The position numbers were made by a program, and so were the translations under genes. A model generated the notes under the pieces. That model ran no database searches. It was not told the DNA's origin and saw only the letters and a program-made list of their open reading frames with translations. From Candidatus Zixiibacteriota bacterium (GTDB lineage: Bacteria > Zixibacteria > MSB-5A5 > JAABVY01), in the NCBI GenBank assembly GCA_011777135.1, contig JAABVY010000179.1, forward strand, positions 1,246-13,029: DNA of 11,784 nt. Reading direction: 5' to 3'. The first letter of the stretch is position 1, and the number at the start of each line of letters is the position of its first letter. Positions 7,703 through 11,784 of the stretch are shown one piece after another.

Positions 7703-8392
7703 TTATTGCTCCTTGAAACGATATCCGACTCCGCGCACGGTCTCAATATACCTGGCTGCTTTGCCGAGTTTTTTACGTAGCCCGACAATCTGCACATCGA
7801 CCGAACGGTCTGTTACCGGGTAATCCTCACCATGCAGGGCATCTACAATCTGGTATCGTGTAAAGACCCATCCGGGCCTGCTGGCCAGAAGGTAGAGCAG
7901 GCGGAATTCGCTGGAAGTCAAATCGATCTGCTTGCCATCGATTCTCACCTCGTGTCTGCCGGGATGAATAGTGATGCCGTAAATCTTGATAGATGCATCT
8001 TCGTCTATTGGTTCAGCCTGCGCGCGTCTTAAGACTGCACGGATTCTCGCCACCAGTACCTTAGGACTGAATGGTTTTGTTATATAATCGTCGGCGCCGA
8101 GCTCCAGCCCGGTTACTATATCAGCTTCCTCGCCCTTGGCCGTAAGCATTACGATCGGAATGCTCTGAGAAGCGGGATTATTATGTATGCGGCGGCAGAC
8201 CTCGAAACCGTCAGCCCCGGGAAGCATCAAATCAAGAAGAATCAAATCGGGCGGATCGGACGCGACCGTCTCGATGGCATCTTCTCCGGAGGCTGAGGTT
8301 GTAACGTGGTATCCCTCCCTGGATAGATTATACTTGATCAATTCAAGTATGTCTTCTTCGTCCTCGACAACATGGATGTGTTCTTTTGGCAT
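7703..8392 (-). CDS. phoB: PhoB-like response regulator
   Basis: A 229-residue OmpR/PhoB-class regulator. The receiver domain (1-120) has the acidic pocket at Glu10-Asp11, phospho-acceptor Asp54 in LLDLMLP, Thr84 in VMLTAK and Lys106 in ITKPF. The winged-helix DNA-binding domain (about 132-227) includes LTSSEFRLLYLLA, the recognition helix region DRSVDVQIVGLRKKLG and the wing ending RGVGYRFKEQ. It should activate pst and other phosphate-starvation genes by binding 11-bp direct repeats such as those upstream of pstS and of itself. The ATG at 8392 is preceded by GGAG at proper spacing. The stop codon touches the kinase start, giving a two-gene operon. Confidence 0.94.
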   Translation of the reverse strand: MPKEHIHVVEDEEDILELIKYNLSREGYHVTTSASGEDAIETVASDPPDLILLDLMLPGADGFEVCRRIHNNPASQSIPIVMLTAKGEEADIVTGLELGADDYITKPFSPKVLVARIRAVLRRAQAEPIDEDASIKIYGITIHPGRHEVRIDGKQIDLTSSEFRLLYLLASRPGWVFTRYQIVDALHGEDYPVTDRSVDVQIVGLRKKLGKAARYIETVRGVGYRFKEQ

Positions 8393-8435
8393 TTTACTCT
8401 CCGATTAAAACTCAAATTTCTCTACAAGTGAAACA

Positions 8436-8470
8436 CTAATATTGTTAGAATACGGTTAGCGTAAAGTGAG
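8436..8470 (-). promoter_or_regulatory. PHO-box-like repeats upstream of phoB
   Basis: Minus-strand elements CTCAC, CTAAC and CTAAC start at plus-strand 8466, 8455 and 8444, exactly 11 bases apart. The two nearer copies are identical to the pstS element and the distal one has one mismatch. A weak -10 (TATTAG, 8441-8436, four of six) follows the last repeat by two bases, the same geometry as at pstS. This suggests that PhoB activates its own operon. The remainder of the 267-base gap (8393-8659) is AT-rich, without a gene. Confidence 0.6.
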
Positions 8471-8659
8471 AAATTCATTTGCAGATTCATATTTTGAGTT
8501 TCATCATTTATTTGTTATGCCAGAACTTTTATATCTCCAAGATTTCCAAATATTATGCTGTCAATAGCTCAATATTGAATGGGCCTAACCAAATATTAAC
8601 AACATAAATATTGAAAATCCATAAGATTTTTTGATTTCTGGAGGGTTTGGTGACGCTGA

Positions 8660-9598
8660 TCAGTTTTTTCGAATTTCTCTCAATACCGACCTGAGGTTGG
8701 TCATCTCTTCTACATATATAGCTCTGACTTCCTCAAGGATCTCGGAGTACGAGCCGGCTGCCGCCCCCCCCACTATTATCTTAATATCCTTTCCGAGAAA
8801 TTTCCGGATTTTCTGTAGTTCCGCTGATACTCGAGGATCATCATAGGGATATACAATACTGAGAGCTATCGCAATCGAGTTTTTCTTTCTGGAAGCCCCC
8901 GCGATTTCCTCAGCCGTGAGATTCGGTCCGAGATAGGTGACATTCCAGCCATCCGAGGCGGAGATGGCCGCAGCGACAAGTGCGCCATTTTCATGGGCCT
9001 GTCCGACCGGGGTGGTTACGGTTATATGAGGAGCATTTCCTTTTTGCAGATGTGCGCTCAGCAGATTTCCGACGAATGTCCTGATTACGGCCGAGGCCAT
9101 GTGCTCCTGCGCGGTGCGGATTGTACCCTTCTCCCATAGATCACCTATCTTGTGAAGCAGTGGTATCAGGAGCTTCTCGATCATGGCCAGTTCACCAAGA
9201 TCGATCATCGCTTCATTCATGACCTTTTCGAGATCATTGTTTTCGAAATTGAGAATCGCATTGAGGCTGTTTTCGAGGTAACCTGAAGCCTCGAGGTTCT
9301 CGATCTCCAGGGTTTCCTTGTCGATAGATTGCGGTATAGTATGGGCAACATCTTTCAACAGCTCGCGAAGCTTATCGATAGAATAATCGGCAATTTCGCC
9401 TATTCTGTACCCGGCTTCTGTTGCTAGCCTTAGTAGTATAAGCTTCTGGATATCCTCATCGGAATACAGCCTTCTTCTGGTTTCTGAGCGGCTGGGTGTT
9501 ACAGCATTGTAGCGCTTTTCCCAGGCACGTATCGTATGGGCGGTTAATCCGCTGCGCCGAGCTACCACCCTAATTGGATGTAGATTCCCTTCAGCCAT
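8660..9598 (-). CDS. MerR-family regulator with cobalamin-binding domain (CarH/LitR type)
   Basis: A 312-residue regulator. Residues 6-75 form a MerR winged helix-turn-helix (HPIRVVARRSGLTAHTIRAW, then RRLYSDEDIQKL). Residues about 105-185 are the helical bundle that caps cobalamin, with Trp155, Glu165 and His166 forming the Trp-x9-Glu-His signature of CarH-type proteins. Residues about 190-312 are a Rossmann-like B12 domain with the lower cobalt ligand His202 in GQAHENG and the later loop VGGAA. CarH proteins bind adenosylcobalamin, repress as tetramers in the dark and let go in light. The residue after the Trp is Glu156, whereas Thermus CarH has His132 there, so the light-state bis-His adduct may not form. 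No ribosome site precedes the ATG, which coincides with the predicted transcription start. Targets are unknown; the divergent fasciclin gene is an obvious candidate. Confidence 0.93.
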   Translation of the reverse strand: MAEGNLHPIRVVARRSGLTAHTIRAWEKRYNAVTPSRSETRRRLYSDEDIQKLILLRLATEAGYRIGEIADYSIDKLRELLKDVAHTIPQSIDKETLEIENLEASGYLENSLNAILNFENNDLEKVMNEAMIDLGELAMIEKLLIPLLHKIGDLWEKGTIRTAQEHMASAVIRTFVGNLLSAHLQKGNAPHITVTTPVGQAHENGALVAAAISASDGWNVTYLGPNLTAEEIAGASRKKNSIAIALSIVYPYDDPRVSAELQKIRKFLGKDIKIIVGGAAAGSYSEILEEVRAIYVEEMTNLRSVLREIRKN

Positions 9599-9604
9599 AT
9601 CTAC

Positions 9605-9633
9605 AATATAAAGATTTGTTTAATGTCTGTCAT
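9605..9633 (-). promoter_or_regulatory. Promoter of the B12-MerR gene, probably leaderless
   Basis: On the minus strand ATGACA (9633-9628, five of six to the -35) and TATATT (9610-9605, five of six to the -10) are separated by exactly 17 bases. Six bases after the -10 comes the ATG at 9598, where transcription would be expected to begin. No AGGAG-like site is present in the gap. The predicted mRNA therefore starts at or next to the start codon. Confidence 0.6.
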
Positions 9634-9992
9634 CAAGATGTTTACATTAATTACATAATTTTTCGGTATAATCAATCAAATTTCTAAATTCTAAATTCAA
9701 ATAAAATTTGAATTAGACCATCCAAGTTCAGGCTACAGGATTTCATTGATAACATATCAGATTGCATAACCTGCTGCCCGGCAATGAAAAGAGTCGATAA
9801 AGAAAGGCGAGTTGCGCATGATGAAGCATAAAATCGAGAGAATTTGATAAAAATTTAGACAATTCATGGAACAATGCTGAACTATCCTCGGTTTATGCCA
9901 TTAGAAATTAGACAATAGCAATACAATAGGTGAATGCAAAAAAGAGAAGAGAAGTGATAATTAGAATTAAATCAATAAACTCTAATCCCTTT

Positions 9993-10000
9993 AAGGAGGA
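9993..10000 (+). promoter_or_regulatory. Ribosome site fixing the fasciclin start
   Basis: AAGGAGGA lies seven bases before the ATG at 10008. The same frame is open from an earlier ATG at 9930, but that start has no such site and would put 26 polar residues ahead of the signal peptide. Confidence 0.9.
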
Positions 10001-10007
10001 AAACATT

Positions 10008-10556
10008 ATGAAAAAGACAGTTTTAACCTCAATGCTATTTGCGTTTATTTTCGCAATCTCCTTTGGTTTTTCGAATACCGCACTTGCAGACAATTGCGCT
10101 ACCAAGAGCACATCGAAGACCGAAAAGTCAAAAGATATCGTTGAAACAGCTATGGCTGCTGATGGCTTCAATACATTAGTTACTGCACTGAAGGCTGCCG
10201 ATCTGGTCGAGGCGTTGAAAGGCGAAGGACCGTTTACAGTCTTTGCGCCGACCGACGAAGCCTTTGCTAAGCTTCCTGAGGGCACAATTCCCGCCCTTCT
10301 GAAAGACAAAGAAAAGTTGACATCAATCCTTACTTATCATGTGGTTTCCGGCAAGGTCATGGCCGCAGATGTGGTAAAGCTGAAGTCAGCCGAGACTCTC
10401 AATGGTCAGAGTGTGGCTGTCAAAGTTGACGGTAAGAAAGTCATGGTCGATAATGCCGAGGTTATCATGACTGATATAGTCACCAGCAATGGTGTTATTC
10501 ATGTGATCAATGAAGTTATTCTTCCCCGGGAGGAAGTCAAGAGGAGCGAGTACTAG
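10008..10556 (+). CDS. Secreted fasciclin (FAS1) domain protein
   Basis: A 182-residue exported protein. MKK, a long hydrophobic core and SNTALA (cleavage after about residue 27) form a Sec signal peptide. One FAS1 domain fills about 42-174: the H1 motif FTVFAPTDEAF (76-86), the Tyr-His core YHVVSGKV (110-117) and the H2 motif NGVIHVINEVILP (161-173). FAS1 domains act in cell-surface and matrix adhesion; in bacteria single-domain secreted forms are common and mostly uncharacterised. A short Ser/Thr/Lys linker with one Cys (Cys30) precedes the domain; there is no lipobox, so it is probably soluble in the periplasm or released. It is divergent from the B12-MerR gene and 160 bases ahead of the DUF4397 gene. 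An optimal ribosome site suggests strong translation. Confidence 0.95.
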   Translation: MKKTVLTSMLFAFIFAISFGFSNTALADNCATKSTSKTEKSKDIVETAMAADGFNTLVTALKAADLVEALKGEGPFTVFAPTDEAFAKLPEGTIPALLKDKEKLTSILTYHVVSGKVMAADVVKLKSAETLNGQSVAVKVDGKKVMVDNAEVIMTDIVTSNGVIHVINEVILPREEVKRSEY

Positions 10557-10576
10557 TTTTCATATAGATTAAAGAC

Positions 10577-10637
10577 GGGTTTGCAGCGGAGCACAAACAT
10601 CAAGGATTTGCACCGTGGGCCTCCGCTGCCTTCCCCC
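10577..10637 (+). other. Long inverted repeat between the fasciclin and DUF4397 genes
   Basis: GCAGCGGAG (10583-10591) pairs perfectly with CTCCGCTGC (10621-10629). CAC (10592-10594) can pair with GTG (10615-10617) inside, and GGG (10577-10579) with part of the C-run 10633-10637 outside. The loop holds a further CAAA/TTTG pairing option. No T-run follows, so it is not a classic terminator. It could be a leaky or Rho-assisted terminator, an RNA-processing hairpin setting the two genes at different levels, or a structured leader of the DUF4397 gene. Confidence 0.55.
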
Positions 10638-10716
10638 ATTTAAACGAAATAAAGATAATGAAAAAGAAAAAGAGGATGACAAAATATTCAGGGATGGATA
10701 AACAGGAGAAAAAATA

Positions 10717-11784
10717 ATGAAAAGATTTTTAACAGTAATGATGTTCGTTTTTGTGCTCTTCACAGCACAGCTTTCAGCCGACGATAATGCTCGTCTGCAG
10801 ATCATTCACAACTCGGCCGATCCGGCCGCAGCAGTGGTTGATATATATGTAAATGAGTCTTTATTCCAGCCGAATTTCGAGTTTCGTTCGGCAACCCCGT
10901 TTCTTGATGTTCCCTCCGGGGTTACATTAAATATTGGTGTTGCACCGGGCGGAAGCAGCGGCCCTGGAGATATAATTGCGACCATTCCGGTTTCTCTGGA
11001 AGAGGAAGAGACCTATATCGCGATTGCAAATGGCGTACTTGATCCAAACGCATTTGCAGCTAATCCGGATGGTGTATCTACAGCATTTGATCTCTTTATT
11101 AGAAAGAACGCAAGGGAAGAAGCCCGCTGGAGCAGTTTTGTGGATTTTACTGCTTTTCATGGATCCACCGATGCACCCACAGTAAATATCAATATTCGCG
11201 GATCATTTTTTGGTCCGACTATAAATGATCTCACTTATGGTGAATTTTCATGGTACAGGACTGTCTGGCCGAAAAAGTATATTCTCGATATTACCCCGGG
11301 TAATGACAATTCCACGGTTGTGGCTTCATTTGAAGCCGACCTTTCCGGCCTGCGCGGGGGAGCCGCCACTGTTTTTGCTTCCGGATTCTTTGATCCGTCA
11401 ATGAATCAGGGCGGCCCGGCGTTTGGGCTTTATGTGGCCCTTGCCGATGGTACAGTAATCGAGTTGCCGTCGGAGCAGAAGCTTGCCAAAATCCAGATTA
11501 TTCATAATGCAGCAGATCCGGCCGCATCGTTGGTAGATATATATATTAATGATGTTCTGACGCTGCCCGATTTCGCCTTTAGAACCGCTACCCCGTTTTT
11601 GGAAGTACCGGCTGAGGTTGAGTTGAATGTCGGCGTTGCTCCGGCCGGTAGTGACGGTCCGGAAGATATTATTGCATCATTCCCGTTTACGCTTGCAAAC
11701 AATCAGACTTATGTGGCCATCGCCAATGGCGTCCTGAATCCCGGCGATTTCGCCGATAATCCTGATGGAATTTCGATTGGTTTT
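10717..11784 (+). CDS. Secreted DUF4397-repeat protein (partial, runs off window)
   Basis: Open to the end of the window for 356 residues with no stop. MKRF, a Val/Phe-rich core and LSA (cleavage near residue 21) form a signal peptide. DUF4397-type units follow: unit A at about 27-125 (QIIHNSADPAAAVVDIYVN...), a diverged unit B at about 143-250 (TAFHGSTDAPTVNINIRG...) and a second A-type unit from 259 (QIIHNAADPAASLVDIYIN...). The A units match without gaps, 62 of 98 residues identical by hand count, offset by 232 residues. DUF4397 units are predicted beta-sandwich extracellular modules; function is unknown. In FCB-group bacteria such proteins often end in a type IX secretion tail, which would lie outside the window. 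AGGAG eight bases ahead supports the ATG at 10717. Probably co-transcribed with the fasciclin gene. Confidence 0.9.
   Translation, partial: MKRFLTVMMFVFVLFTAQLSADDNARLQIIHNSADPAAAVVDIYVNESLFQPNFEFRSATPFLDVPSGVTLNIGVAPGGSSGPGDIIATIPVSLEEEETYIAIANGVLDPNAFAANPDGVSTAFDLFIRKNAREEARWSSFVDFTAFHGSTDAPTVNINIRGSFFGPTINDLTYGEFSWYRTVWPKKYILDITPGNDNSTVVASFEADLSGLRGGAATVFASGFFDPSMNQGGPAFGLYVALADGTVIELPSEQKLAKIQIIHNAADPAASLVDIYINDVLTLPDFAFRTATPFLEVPAEVELNVGVAPAGSDGPEDIIASFPFTLANNQTYVAIANGVLNPGDFADNPDGISIGF
10795..11784 (+). repeat. Internal repeat within the DUF4397 gene
   Basis: The coding segments 10795-11088 and 11491-11784 encode ungapped homologous units, offset by 696 bases. They are clearly alike at the DNA level in places (for example GATCCGGCCGCA and GTTGCTCCGG-type stretches) but diverged at many third positions, so the duplication is not recent. 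The second copy is cut by the window end. Confidence 0.9.

Larger units (their letters stand above)
9599..10007. other. Divergent intergenic region, 409 bases, regulatory repeats
   Basis: AT-rich DNA between the divergent B12-MerR and fasciclin genes, with no credible gene. It contains the merR promoter; paired TTACA elements in GTTTACATTAATTACA (9640-9655) just upstream of that promoter; an inverted repeat AATTCAAAT/ATTTGAATT with a 3-base loop (9694-9714) and no T-run; three copies of an (A/T)TTAGAC(A/C)A element (9712-9720, 9854-9862, 9907-9915); and two ACAATAG copies 11 bases apart (9912-9918 and 9923-9929). I could not identify a convincing fasciclin promoter: TACAAT at 9922-9927 is a fair -10 but has no -35. 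Confidence 0.5.

Noticed and set aside
8612..8636. AAAATC/GATTTT hairpin near the end of merR as a terminator
   Set aside because: The stem is six AT-rich pairs, the T-run is on the plus strand where no gene ends, and merR runs on the minus strand.
9691..9716. Inverted repeat AATTCAAAT/ATTTGAATT as a terminator or mobile-element end
   Set aside because: No T-run on either strand, no matching copy elsewhere and no transposase gene. It is kept only as a possible protein-binding site.
9930..10007. 26-codon N-terminal extension of the fasciclin protein
   Set aside because: It would bury the signal peptide behind polar residues. The AAGGAGGA site points to the ATG at 10008.
1..11784. CRISPR array, tRNA, rRNA, insertion sequence or phage genes
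   Set aside because: No regularly spaced direct repeats with spacers, no cloverleaf or rRNA-like stretches, and no transposase or integrase motifs were seen on either strand.

Overview
The window looks like chromosomal DNA of a Gram-negative bacterium of moderate GC. The gene set (PhoR with an extracytoplasmic sensor domain, a YceI-family exported protein, a fasciclin-domain protein, a repeated DUF4397 protein, a B12-binding MerR regulator) is of a kind often met in FCB-group and candidate-phylum genomes such as Zixibacteria-like lineages. That placement is an inference and no marker gene fixes it. Strong AGGAG-type ribosome sites and ordinary -35/-10 promoter hexamers argue against Bacteroidota proper.

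Layout. Positions 1-139 hold the 3' end of a plus-strand gene that resembles DUF1579. Converging on it (minus strand) are a small two-helix membrane protein of unknown function (244-597), a clear intrinsic terminator (621-650) and a secreted YceI-family protein (675-1376). Positions 1668-8392, all minus strand, are a complete phosphate module read in the order phoB-like regulator, phoR-like kinase, pstS, pstC, pstA, pstB, phoU, with abutting or overlapping stop/start codons inside each block. Positions 8660-9598 (minus) encode a MerR-type regulator with a cobalamin-binding domain of the CarH/LitR kind. A 409-base intergenic region separates it from the divergent plus-strand genes: a secreted fasciclin-domain protein (10008-10556) and a secreted DUF4397-repeat protein (10717 to beyond the window end).

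How it works together. PstSCAB imports phosphate. PhoU and the transporter report phosphate status to PhoR, which phosphorylates PhoB. The sequence gives direct support for regulation: upstream of pstS there are four copies of a (C/A)TAA(C/T) element at exactly 11-base spacing ending one base before a TATAAT -10 box, and three copies of the same element (two perfect) at the same spacing lie upstream of phoB. These are the likely PHO boxes of this organism, implying autoregulation.

The most unusual locus is the B12-MerR regulator. It keeps the Trp-x9-Glu-His signature of adenosylcobalamin photoreceptors but has Glu where CarH has the His that ligates cobalt after illumination. Its promoter places the predicted transcription start on the ATG, so the message may be leaderless. 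The intergenic region beside it shares short sequence elements with the region upstream of the yceI gene. I see no mobile element, CRISPR array, tRNA or rRNA. No clearly new multi-gene system is visible. The best leads are the regulator, its flanking DNA and the tandem DUF4397 protein.
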